A DNA stretch of 36,432 nt from an uncultured Acetatifactor sp. (GTDB lineage Bacteria > Bacillota > Clostridia > Lachnospirales > Lachnospiraceae): NCBI GenBank assembly GCA_910584435.1, contig CAJUAP010000039.1, forward strand, positions 1-36,432. Direction: 5' to 3'. Positions 23,654-31,058 of this stretch are shown one piece after another. Numbering within the stretch: position 1 is the first letter of the stretch; the number at the start of each line of letters is the position of its first letter. The position numbers and the translations under genes are program-made. The notes under the pieces were generated by a model that saw only the letters and a program-made list of their open reading frames with translations, did no database searches and had not been told where the DNA came from.

Positions 23654-24862
23654 ATGGCTGATACAGCGCAGATTGAGGAGATAGTAAAGCAAGTGCTGGC
23701 GAGTATGTCCGGCAGTACGGGGACGGCTTCTGCAGTGAGCAGTGCGGCAGACGGAAGTATTCCCAAAACGGCTCATGTGGCAATGCTTACAAGCTTAGAG
23801 CATTTTGATGTTAAAGAGTTCCCTATGCCGGAAGTTGGCGATGACGATATCCTGGTTAAGGTGGAGGGATGCGGTGTCTGCGGTACGGACGCTCATGAGT
23901 TTAAAAGAGATCCCTTTGGGCTGATTCCCGTTGCACTTGGACACGAGGGCACCGGTGAGATTGTGAAGATGGGTAAAAATGTCAAAAAAGACAGTGCCGG
24001 AAAGGATCTGAAGCTGGGTGATAAAGTGGTTACCTGTATGATCTTCAAGGATAACCCGGATATTACCATGTATGATTTGAATAAGCAGAACGTAGGAGGC
24101 GCTGATGTATACGGGCTTCTTCCGGATGACGATATTCATTTGAACGGATGGTTCTCCGATTACATATTGATTCGGGGCGGTTCCACAGTATTTAATGTAA
24201 GCGATCTGGATCTGTATTCCAGAGTGTTAATTGAACCTTGTGCAGTGCTGATACATGCGGTGGAAAGAGCTAAGAGCACAGGAATTCTCCGCTTTAACAG
24301 CAGGGTTGTAGTACAGGGCTGCGGTCCTATCGGTTTGATCTGTATTGCAATTCTGCGCACTATGGGAATTAATAAGATTGTGGCAGTGGATGGAGAGCAG
24401 AAGCGTCTTGATTTTGCAAAAGAGTTAGGAGCTTCTGATGCGGTGAACTTTAAGGATCATAAGGGAATTGAAGCTTTGACTGCAGCAGTGGAAGAAAAGT
24501 GTGACGGACATTTGGCAGATTTCGCATTCCAGTGTACCGGTTCTCCGGCAGGTCATTCCAATATCTATAAGTTCATCCGCAACGGCGGCGGACTTTGCGA
24601 ACTGGGATTCTTTATCAATGGCGGTGATGCAACCATTAATCCGCACTTTGATATCTGCTCCAAGGAGATTACTACAGTAGGATCCTGGGTGTATACGCTG
24701 AGAGACTATGCTACTACCTTTGATTTCCTGAAGAGTGCGAAGAAGATTGGGCTGCCAATTGATAAGCTGATTACCCATACTTATCCTTTGGAGGAAATCA
24801 ATGAGGCTCTGAAGACAAATCTGGCAATGACAGGACTTAAGATTGCGATCATCAATAAGTAG
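23654..24862 (+). CDS. Zinc-dependent alcohol dehydrogenase (MDR) with encapsulation peptide
   Basis: 402 residues. Residues 3-19 (AQIEEIVKQVLASMSG) form an encapsulation-type helix, then a Ser/Ala linker leads to the MDR domain from about residue 40. Catalytic zinc ligands appear in GCGVCGTDAHE and LGHEGTGE, with EPCAV later; the NAD site is VVVQGCGPIGL. The four-Cys structural zinc lobe of classical alcohol dehydrogenases is not visible. The likely role is lactaldehyde to 1,2-propanediol and/or propionaldehyde to propanol, regenerating NAD+ in the lumen. It replaces the iron-type PduQ of enterobacteria. GAGAGGAGAGC upstream is the ribosome binding site. Confidence 0.92.
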   Translation: MADTAQIEEIVKQVLASMSGSTGTASAVSSAADGSIPKTAHVAMLTSLEHFDVKEFPMPEVGDDDILVKVEGCGVCGTDAHEFKRDPFGLIPVALGHEGTGEIVKMGKNVKKDSAGKDLKLGDKVVTCMIFKDNPDITMYDLNKQNVGGADVYGLLPDDDIHLNGWFSDYILIRGGSTVFNVSDLDLYSRVLIEPCAVLIHAVERAKSTGILRFNSRVVVQGCGPIGLICIAILRTMGINKIVAVDGEQKRLDFAKELGASDAVNFKDHKGIEALTAAVEEKCDGHLADFAFQCTGSPAGHSNIYKFIRNGGGLCELGFFINGGDATINPHFDICSKEITTVGSWVYTLRDYATTFDFLKSAKKIGLPIDKLITHTYPLEEINEALKTNLAMTGLKIAIINK

Positions 24863-24898
24863 GAGTTGCAGTTGACTGAGAAAAAGAGGAAATAATCT

Positions 24899-25222
24899 AT
24901 GGAAGCTAGGGAAGAAGCAGTAGGACTGTTGGAGGTATACGGGCTGACCTGCGCATTCCTTGCAGCCGACGCAGGCTGTAAGGCAGCCGATGTCAGGCTG
25001 GAGACCTTCGACAAAAATAAGCCCGCGAATGCAGACGCGCTGCCGGTACCTCTGCTGGTGACGGTTAAGTTCCGTGGGAGTGTGGCCGCAGTGGAGGCTG
25101 CCATGGAAGCAGGAGAGGAAATGGCAAAATCCCTTACCGGTGTAGTGCAAAGGCATATTATTGCAAGACCCACCGGGGACACGGAAAAAATGTTGAAGCT
25201 GAATGCTTTTGATAAAAATTAA
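24899..25222 (+). CDS. BMC-H shell protein 1
   Basis: 107 residues, single BMC domain (VGLLEVYGLTCAFLAADAGCKAADV and RGSVAAVEAAMEAGEEMA). It differs from its neighbours by an insertion of about eight residues (DKNKPANADALP) between the second and third strands and by a short polar tail. Hexamers of such proteins tile the shell facets; the insertion should change the pore-side loop. AAGAGG lies 8 nt upstream. It starts a run of shell genes. Confidence 0.93.
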   Translation: MEAREEAVGLLEVYGLTCAFLAADAGCKAADVRLETFDKNKPANADALPVPLLVTVKFRGSVAAVEAAMEAGEEMAKSLTGVVQRHIIARPTGDTEKMLKLNAFDKN

Positions 25223-25250
25223 TCAGATGGTGATATGAAAGGAGATTATT

Positions 25251-25526
25251 ATGGCACAGGAAGCATTGGGAATGGTAGAAACAAGAGGTTTGACAGCAGC
25301 TATTGAAGCGGCTGATGCAATGACCAAGTCCGCAGAGGTAACTCTGATTGGAACAGAAAAAATCGGTTCCGGCTTGGTAACTGTAATGGTACGCGGTGAT
25401 GTAGGGGCTGTGAAAGCTTCTGTGGAGAACGGTTCTGCTGCAGCCAGCAGATTGGGTGAACTGGTAGCAGCGCATGTGATTCCCAGACCGCATACCGATG
25501 TGGAGAAGATTTTACCTAAGATTTGA
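25251..25526 (+). CDS. BMC-H shell protein 2 (PduA-like)
   Basis: 91 residues. The major-hexamer type: ALGMVETRGLTAAIEAADAMTKSAEV, the pore-loop segment TEKIGSGLVTVMVRGDVGAVKAS, and the C-terminal strand HVIPRPHTDVEKILP. It is nearly identical to the shell protein at 26241, including about 40 almost invariant nucleotides at the start, so the two arose by recent duplication or are kept similar by gene conversion. AAAGGAG upstream. Confidence 0.96.
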   Translation: MAQEALGMVETRGLTAAIEAADAMTKSAEVTLIGTEKIGSGLVTVMVRGDVGAVKASVENGSAAASRLGELVAAHVIPRPHTDVEKILPKI

Positions 25527-25580
25527 GAACAGGAAAGGTTGCTGTTTCATAGTAACCGACATAAGTAAAGGAGCCGATCA

Positions 25581-25919
25581 ATGGGCAATACATCATTAGG
25601 CTTTATCGAAATTTCAGGTGTGGTGGCAGCGGTGGATGCATTGGATATTATGTGCAAAACATCCGGCGTGGAATTGGCTACCTGGGAAAGAAAACTGGGC
25701 GGACGGCTTGTTACCATTGTAGTGAAAGGTGATGTGGCTTCTGTCACGGAGGCTGTGGAGACAGCGGCAGTAAAAGCAATTAAAAAGCCGGTGGCACAGG
25801 GAATCATTGCAAATCCTCATAGCGAGATTATGAGACTGGTGGAGTTAAGCGCCAGCAGGTTCATGAGCAAGGAGGCAGAAGAAAGTACGCTTGATGCCCG
25901 GACGATTCAGGAAGTATAG
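25581..25919 (+). CDS. BMC-H shell protein 3 (divergent, C-terminal extension)
   Basis: 112 residues, single BMC domain (SLGFIEISGVVAAVDALDIM, ERKLGGRLVTIVVKGDVASV, GIIANPHSEIMRLVEL) with a 20-residue charged extension (SKEAEESTLDARTIQEV). It lies between two near-identical PduA-like paralogues. The extension could line the lumen or contact cargo, like PduK-type tails, but has no Cys cluster. AAAGGAG upstream. Confidence 0.94.
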   Translation: MGNTSLGFIEISGVVAAVDALDIMCKTSGVELATWERKLGGRLVTIVVKGDVASVTEAVETAAVKAIKKPVAQGIIANPHSEIMRLVELSASRFMSKEAEESTLDARTIQEV

Positions 25920-25940
25920 CAGTTAAAATTGTCATAAATA

Positions 25941-26221
25941 AAACAGCATATGCCCGGGCAGCTCCGGAAATCCTTCCCGGAAGAGATGGGGCCGGGAGGG
26001 CGTATGCGGAACAAAAAAACAGTCTCGAAACGGAAGGTTCCGGGAGAATTTTTCGGCGGCGTCCTATGCAGCAGAAAATTGCTCCCCGTAAAGGAGCCGG
26101 AAGTGAAGAGACGGAACTAAAAACAGCATATGCCCGGGCAGCCCCGGAAGGATTTACGGACGCTGCATTTGCGGCCGGAAATTCTTCCCAGGAGAGGGGG
26201 CAGGGAGGGCGTATGCGGAAC
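25941..26221. repeat. Duplicated palindromic element in the 321-bp gap between shell genes
   Basis: Copy 1 (25941-26012) and copy 2 (26121-26221) both begin AAACAGCATATGCCCGGGCA and end GGGAGGGCGTATGCGGAAC. Each is an imperfect palindrome (GCATATGCCC against GGGCGTATGC). About 108 bp of further GC-rich inverted sequence lies between them. No gene is seen in the gap. Confidence 0.8.
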
Positions 26222-26240
26222 TGGAATAGGAGGAAAAGAA

Positions 26241-26522
26241 ATGGCACAAGAAGCATTGGGAATGGTAGAAACAAGAGGTTTGGTGGCAGCAATCGAGGCA
26301 GCAGATGCTATGTGTAAAGCAGCAAATGTTGCGCTGGTAGGCACGGAGAAGATTGGTTCCGGATTGGTAACCGTTATGGTGCGCGGTGATGTGGGCGCAG
26401 TGAAATCTTCCGTAGAGGCAGGTGCATCCAGTGCGTCCAAGCTGGGCGAATTGGTAGCTACGCATGTAATTCCTCGTCCTCATACGGATGTTGAGATGAT
26501 TCTTCCCAAAGTAAAAGAGTGA
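26241..26522 (+). CDS. BMC-H shell protein 4 (PduA-like)
   Basis: 93 residues from ATG 26241 (AGGAGG at 7 nt); the frame is open further upstream, but that extension lies in the palindromic element. Same signature as shell protein 2 (TEKIGSGLVTVMVRGDVGAV and HVIPRPHTDVEMILP), differing at about fifteen positions, several in the second helix (VEAGASSASK for VENGSAAASR). Probably a second main facet hexamer, possibly forming mixed hexamers with protein 2. Confidence 0.96.
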   Translation: MAQEALGMVETRGLVAAIEAADAMCKAANVALVGTEKIGSGLVTVMVRGDVGAVKSSVEAGASSASKLGELVATHVIPRPHTDVEMILPKVKE

Positions 26523-26542
26523 GAAACTGATTATTTACAATT

Positions 26543-26706
26543 TATACTGCACACCGATTAAATTTACAGTATGACCCGACTGCAGACCGCCGCCGGAAGC
26601 TCACAGTAAACCTCCAGGCAATTCCCTTTATTGCCTTACTTTCATGCATGGTGGTGCGGCCGGGATGCATGGAGGTTTACAGTAAATTTTGGCGGTCTGC
26701 AGTATA
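26543..26706. repeat. 164-bp palindromic (MITE-like) element, copy 2
   Basis: Begins TATACTGC (26543) and ends GCAGTATA (26706). Ends share an inverted sequence of about 29 bp (TATACTGCA.ACCG...AAATTTAC.GTA), and an inner dyad (GTAAACCTCCA / TGGAGGTTTAC) gives a long hairpin. Its left end matches the reverse of the right end of the element at 16259-16360. It occupies most of the gap before pduL. Confidence 0.8.
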
Positions 26707-26804
26707 TTTCGCGGTGGTGCCGGATGAACGGAAAGGGCCGGATGTCTGAGCCGGCCGCGGAGTAATTGTAGTTTTGATTTCAACATGCAGACCGGAGGGA
26801 AGAC

Positions 26805-27449
26805 ATGGAACAGCAGACAGTGGAATTGATTACACAGATGGTACTTCAGACCATCAACAGGATGGGAGAAAAAAGTAATGGTTACCAGGTACCGGTGGGA
26901 GTATCTGCAAGGCATATTCATTTGACACAGGAGCATGTGGAAGCGTTATTCGGAGAAGGTTATCGGCTCACTAAGAAAAAGGATCTCATGGGCGGACAGT
27001 ATGCCTGTAACGAAACGGTAACCATAGTAGGGTTAAAGCTTCGTGCCATTGAAAATGTGCGGGTTCTTGGGCCTGTCAGAAAGGCTTCGCAAGTGGAAAT
27101 ATCCGCAACAGATGCCATGAAGTTAGGTATTGCGTCACCTGTAAGGGAATCCGGTAACATTGCTGGAAGTGCACCCATAGCGGTAGTAGGGCCCAAGGGT
27201 GTTCTCTATTTGAATGAGGGCTGTATTATTGCAATGCGTCATATACATATGTCACCTGCGGATGCAATGGCTGCAGGTGTAAAAGACGGCGATATTGTCT
27301 CCGTAAAAGCGGATAATGAGAGAGGCACCATATTTAACCAGGTGAAGATTCGGGTCAATGACAGCTTTACACTGGAAATGCATATTGATACGGATGAAGC
27401 AAATGCCAGCAAGATCAAAACCGGTGATAAGGTGACAATTATCAAATAG
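26805..27449 (+). CDS. pduL: Phosphate propanoyltransferase
   Basis: 214 residues. Converts propionyl-CoA plus phosphate to propionyl-phosphate and recycles CoA inside the shell. Zinc ligands lie in SARHIHLTQEHV and MRHIHMSPADA, one in each beta-barrel domain; KKDLMGGQYACNETV is another PduL hallmark. The N-terminal helix VELITQMVLQTINRMG is an encapsulation-type peptide. GGAGGG upstream of ATG 26805. The product would leave for a kinase not in this window. Confidence 0.96.
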   Translation: MEQQTVELITQMVLQTINRMGEKSNGYQVPVGVSARHIHLTQEHVEALFGEGYRLTKKKDLMGGQYACNETVTIVGLKLRAIENVRVLGPVRKASQVEISATDAMKLGIASPVRESGNIAGSAPIAVVGPKGVLYLNEGCIIAMRHIHMSPADAMAAGVKDGDIVSVKADNERGTIFNQVKIRVNDSFTLEMHIDTDEANASKIKTGDKVTIIK

Positions 27450-27453
27450 TATG

Positions 27454-27579
27454 GACGGCAGGAGCGTTGAAATATGGCGGCGGGGATTCATGCTGCTCTA
27501 AGCGGCGGAATTTTGATGTGTACATATAGTTTTTCATTGGAGAAGATGCCGCTTAGAGCATCATGGACGTCCTGCCGTC
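27454..27579 (+). other. Long hairpin between pduL and eutN
   Basis: Outer arms GACGGCAGGA (27454-27463) and TCCTGCCGTC (27570-27579) match exactly. Inner arms of 17 bp (27490-27506 and 27548-27564) match at 16 positions. About 41 nt of AT-rich loop lies between. The eutN ribosome binding site (AGGAGAGGGG) begins just 3' of the stem. Confidence 0.8.
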
Positions 27580-27599
27580 TGCCTGATAGGAGAGGGGCC

Positions 27600-27845
27600 A
27601 TGATTGTAGGTAAGGTAATAGGGAGTATTGTTTCTACGCGAAAGTGTGAGAACTTAATTGGAAATAAGTTTATGATTATCGAGCCGCTAAAGGAGATGGC
27701 AGGTGATTGTAATCAATTTGTTGCAATAGACAATATTGGTGCAGGTATTGGAGAGACAGTGCTGGTGGCGACAGGAAGCGCAGCGAGAGTAGGTATGGAA
27801 GGCGCCCCTGTGGATGCTGCCATTGTGGGAATCGTTGATGAATGA
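27600..27845 (+). CDS. eutN: BMC vertex protein (EutN/CcmL/PduN pentamer)
   Basis: 81 residues from ATG 27600. MIVGKVIGSIVSTRKCENLIG and GAGIGETVLVATGSAARVG with AAIVGIVDE match the pentameric vertex proteins that close the icosahedral corners. The frame is open upstream to 27474, but that part lies in the hairpin and lacks family similarity. AGGAGAGGGG gives a strong ribosome binding site. Its stop codon lies in the first unit of a 23-bp repeat array. Confidence 0.95.
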   Translation: MIVGKVIGSIVSTRKCENLIGNKFMIIEPLKEMAGDCNQFVAIDNIGAGIGETVLVATGSAARVGMEGAPVDAAIVGIVDE

Positions 27846-27956
27846 CATCTGGAAATTGAAATGAATGATGCCTGGAAATTGGATTGAATGGTGCCTGGAA
27901 ATTGGATTGAATGATGCCTGGAAATTGGATTGAATGGTGCCCGGAAAGTTAGATAG
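27842..27956 (+). repeat. 23-bp tandem repeat x5 at the end of eutN
   Basis: Five consecutive 23-bp units from 27842 (27842, 27865, 27888, 27911, 27934) with consensus ATGATGCCTGGAAATTGGATTGA. Units 2-4 are almost identical; 1 and 5 are degenerate. The eutN TGA lies in unit 1. Adjacent units create TGAATG junctions in rotating frames. The remaining 27957-28115 holds no gene. Confidence 0.92.
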
Positions 27957-28115
27957 GCATGTCTAAGAATTTTGAAAAGCAAGACGGATATGTCTGAGAA
28001 TTAAGATGTATAGTGCCAGAGAGGCAGGATAAGCAGCATCAGTAATGCTTGAATGACATGATTTTAGACAGATGACAGTATTTTGCGGTAGGCATTGTAT
28101 GAAGAAGGAGATTTC

Positions 28116-29477
28116 ATGGAAGAGGGGTGTTTCATGGAGATTCAGACTTTAAAGCAGATTTTACAGGAAAACGGAATTGTCGGTGCTGGCGGCGCGGGAT
28201 TTCCCACTTATGCCAAGTTGGATGAGCGGGCAGAAATTATTTTGATGAATTGTGCGGAATGTGAACCGTTGTTAAAACTTCACAGACAGTTATTAGAACA
28301 GCATGCAGAAGAGATTTTAAAAGCCTTTGATATGATTGCCAGGACAGTAGGGGCAAAAGAGGCTGTGATTGGAATAAAGAGAGAATATAAGGCGACATTA
28401 AAAGCTATAGATAGATATATTGATTCCTATCCTGATATGAGGGTACAGTTATTGGACAGCGCATATCCCATGGGGGACGAAGTGGTGCTGATCTATGAAG
28501 CAACCGGAAGGGTGATTCGTCCGGGAGGACTTCCGATCGAAGAAGGGGTGGCGGTATTCAATGTAGAGACGGTTTACAATGTATACCGGGCCGTGGAGCA
28601 GAATATACCTGTGGCAGATAAGCTGGTGTCCGTGGTAGGCGAGGTGGAGCGTCCGGTTACGGTAAGGGTACCTATTGGTGCAGCAATCGAGGATGTTATT
28701 GCCTATGCAGGGGAGGTTAAGGTGAAACATCCGGTTTACCTGATTGGCGGTCCCATGATGGGGAATCTGGCGGATGAAACAACAGTGGTAACGAAAACGA
28801 CCAATGCGGTTATTGTGTTGGATCGTTCCCATACTTTGGTACAGCGCAAGAACAGGAATACTGCGATTGACTTAAAACGTGCGGCTTCTTCCTGCTGCCA
28901 GTGTGAGACATGTACCAATCTCTGTCCAAGGCATGCTTTGGGGCATCCCATTGAACCGCATAAGTTTATGCGCAGCGCTGCAAATAAGGATTTTCAAGAC
29001 ACAAATGTTTTCATAAATACATTTTTCTGCAGTTCCTGTGGACTGTGTGAGAACTTTTCCTGTCCTCAGGGGCTTGCGCCGAGAAGCTTAATTGCAGAGT
29101 ATAAAATGGGACTGCGCAAGGCAGGGGTAAAACCTCCGGCAAATGTGGTGCCGGCTCCGGTGAAAGAGAGCAGGGCATATCGCAAGGTGCCGGAAGAGAG
29201 ACTGGAGGCAAGACTTGGACTGGCAAAATATGATGTGGACGCGCCGTTACAGTCTGATGCATATTGGATGGAAGAGCATTTCATCCATAAAGTTAAGATA
29301 ATGCTCAGTCAGCATATTGGTGCTCCTGCGGCAGCAATTGTGGGAAAAGGTGATTTGGTAAGTGCGGGGGATTGTATAGCAAAACCCGGAAACGGATTAA
29401 GCGTAGGAATTCATGCTTCTGTGGATGGCATTGTACAAGAAGTGACTGATAAATATATTACGATTGCAGAAAGGTAG
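28116..29477 (+). CDS. pduS: PduS/RnfC-like iron-sulfur flavoprotein
   Basis: About 453 residues from ATG 28116 (AAGGAG at 5 nt; ATG 28137 is an alternative). The RnfC/NuoF-like N-terminal part has GIVGAGGAGFPTYAKL and MNCAECEPLL, then an SLBB region and two 4Fe-4S motifs (CCQCETCTNLCP and CSSCGLCENFSCP). In B12-dependent systems PduS reduces cobalamin. Here the dehydratase needs no B12, so it more likely moves electrons across or within the shell, perhaps via the PduT cluster or to oxidise NADH. pduT follows after 10 nt. Confidence 0.93.
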   Translation: MEEGCFMEIQTLKQILQENGIVGAGGAGFPTYAKLDERAEIILMNCAECEPLLKLHRQLLEQHAEEILKAFDMIARTVGAKEAVIGIKREYKATLKAIDRYIDSYPDMRVQLLDSAYPMGDEVVLIYEATGRVIRPGGLPIEEGVAVFNVETVYNVYRAVEQNIPVADKLVSVVGEVERPVTVRVPIGAAIEDVIAYAGEVKVKHPVYLIGGPMMGNLADETTVVTKTTNAVIVLDRSHTLVQRKNRNTAIDLKRAASSCCQCETCTNLCPRHALGHPIEPHKFMRSAANKDFQDTNVFINTFFCSSCGLCENFSCPQGLAPRSLIAEYKMGLRKAGVKPPANVVPAPVKESRAYRKVPEERLEARLGLAKYDVDAPLQSDAYWMEEHFIHKVKIMLSQHIGAPAAAIVGKGDLVSAGDCIAKPGNGLSVGIHASVDGIVQEVTDKYITIAER

Positions 29478-29487
29478 GGAGAGCCCC

Positions 29488-30036
29488 ATGAGCAAGGCGT
29501 TGGGAATGATAGAGTTTAAGACGGTTTCCGCGGGAGTGACTGCGGCGGATGCCATGGTCAAGACGGCTGCCGTAGAGTTGATTGAAGCACAGACTGTATG
29601 CCCCGGCAAGTACATAGCCCTGATAACAGGGGATTTGAGTGCGGTGGATGCGGCCGTTGACACGGCAAAAGTACAGTATGGAGAACAGCTGATTGACAGT
29701 TTTGTACTTGGCAATCCTCATGAGGGAATTTTCCCGGCAATCTATGGAACTACGCATGTAGAACATATCAGTTCGCTGGGAATATTAGAAACTTTTGATG
29801 CGGCAGCGATTATTGTTGCAGCAGATGTGGCGGCGAAAACAGCGGATGTGGAGCTGATAGAACTTCGGATTGCAAAGGGAATGTGCGGTAAGTCCTATGT
29901 ATTCCTCTGTGGGGAGGTATCTGCTGTGGAGGCGGCAATTGCCAGAGCGAAGGCAAGCGTATCCGAGGGCGGAATGTACCTTGATTCCACTGTGATTGCA
30001 CACCCTGATCCGCAAATCTGTAAGTCGATTTTATAG
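29488..30036 (+). CDS. pduT: Tandem-domain BMC shell protein with pore Cys (PduT-like)
   Basis: 182 residues, two BMC domains (about 1-90 and 91-182). Cys38 in EAQTVCPGKY is the residue that in PduT holds a 4Fe-4S cluster at the trimer pore. The second domain has GMCGK with Cys133 at the comparable loop. PduT is believed to pass electrons or clusters through the shell, which fits the adjacent PduS. ATG 29488 has AGGGAGAG at 5 nt; the frame is open to 29464, overlapping pduS. It is the last gene of the shell operon. Confidence 0.94.
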   Translation: MSKALGMIEFKTVSAGVTAADAMVKTAAVELIEAQTVCPGKYIALITGDLSAVDAAVDTAKVQYGEQLIDSFVLGNPHEGIFPAIYGTTHVEHISSLGILETFDAAAIIVAADVAAKTADVELIELRIAKGMCGKSYVFLCGEVSAVEAAIARAKASVSEGGMYLDSTVIAHPDPQICKSIL

Positions 30037-30145
30037 TCTCCTTGGAGATGCTCTGACTTGCGTATGATGAGATAGATGGATATCAGCATGGCTAATGCGT
30101 TTTTGCATTTCTATGCAATTTTATGAGACTTTTGTGAGCATTTTC

Positions 30146-30213
30146 GTAACAGTTCAGTGACCTGTCGGGACTGTTACAATTATTCCTTTATTTACATGTT
30201 GAAAACGTTGGTA
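30146..30213 (+). promoter_or_regulatory. Dyad and cre-like site upstream of the deoR-type gene
   Basis: GTAACAGT (30146-30153) and ACTGTTAC (30170-30177) are exact inverse repeats 16 nt apart, a candidate autoregulatory operator. TGAAAACGTTGGTA (30200-30213) resembles the CcpA cre consensus with two mismatches. TTTACA (30191-30196) could be a -35 box with a poor -10. The rest of the 227-bp gap shows no gene. Confidence 0.45.
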
Positions 30214-30263
30214 TTCATTGATTGGATGATGACTAAGGAGAAGAGGCGAGGAGTGAGCGGCAG

Positions 30264-31058
30264 ATGCTTGCTGTAGAGCGGAGAAATCTGATTTTGGAGA
30301 AACTGCAGGATGAGAAAAAGGTGGTAGTCAGTGAGCTGAGTATCCTTTTTGACGTCTCAGAAGAAACAATTCGTCGAGATTTGGATAAATTAGATAAAGA
30401 AGGTCTCGCAACGAAGAGTTACGGCGGTGCGGTATTGAATGAGAATACCAGTCTTGATATGCCCTTTAATGTCCGGAAAAAGCGGAATATGCGGGGAAAA
30501 CAGGTAATAGCAGAGCTGGTTAGCGAACTGATCGGGGAAGGCGAGCATATTATAGTAGATCCCAGTACTACGGCAGTTGCTATTGTGAAAGCGCTGAAAA
30601 GCAGAAAGCGTCTGACAGTGATTACCAATTCCATTGAGGTGCTGGTGGAACTGTCGGATGTAAGTGGATGGGATGTCATCTGTACAGGAGGTACCTTGCG
30701 GGAAAATTATCTGGCGCTGGTGGGTCCCAAAGCAACAGATGTTATAAATTCCTTTCATGCTGACAAAGTGATTTTGTCCTGCAAAGGAATCGATCAGGAA
30801 AACGGAATTACAGATTCTAATGAAATGTTTTCTCAGGTAAAGCAAACCATGTTGAAATCTGCAAAACAGCGTATTTTGGCAGTGGATAATACAAAATTTG
30901 GCAATGTGGCATTTTCACAGATATGTGAACTTTCAGCCATTGATATGGTGGTGACTGATGCGCGTCCTTCCGATGAGTGGATGGATTACTTTACAGAGAA
31001 AGGGATTGAGTGCCTCTATGGCAGAGAAGAAGACGAAGACCATAGCCTTTGCGAATAA
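30264..31058 (+). CDS. DeoR-family transcriptional regulator
   Basis: 264 residues. The N-terminal helix-turn-helix (ERRNLILEKLQDEKKVVVSE, then VSEETIRRDLDKLDKEG) is the DeoR signature. The C-terminal sugar-phosphate sensor domain has IIVDPSTTAVAIVKAL, TNSIEVLVELS, CTGGTLRENYLALVG and AVDNTKFG. It probably senses a fucose/rhamnose-derived phosphate and represses the BMC operons; TAAC(A/T)GTTCAG near its own gene and in the aldolase leader is a candidate operator. GAGGAG lies 10 nt upstream. The ParA-like gene starts inside its last 41 bp. Confidence 0.92.
   Translation: MLAVERRNLILEKLQDEKKVVVSELSILFDVSEETIRRDLDKLDKEGLATKSYGGAVLNENTSLDMPFNVRKKRNMRGKQVIAELVSELIGEGEHIIVDPSTTAVAIVKALKSRKRLTVITNSIEVLVELSDVSGWDVICTGGTLRENYLALVGPKATDVINSFHADKVILSCKGIDQENGITDSNEMFSQVKQTMLKSAKQRILAVDNTKFGNVAFSQICELSAIDMVVTDARPSDEWMDYFTEKGIECLYGREEDEDHSLCE

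Noticed and set aside
27474..27599. 42-residue N-terminal extension of the vertex protein
   Set aside because: It lies in the hairpin element, has no family similarity, and a strong ribosome binding site sits just before ATG 27600.
27842..27956. CRISPR-like array
   Set aside because: The 23-bp units are contiguous without spacers and there are no cas genes, so it is a plain tandem repeat.
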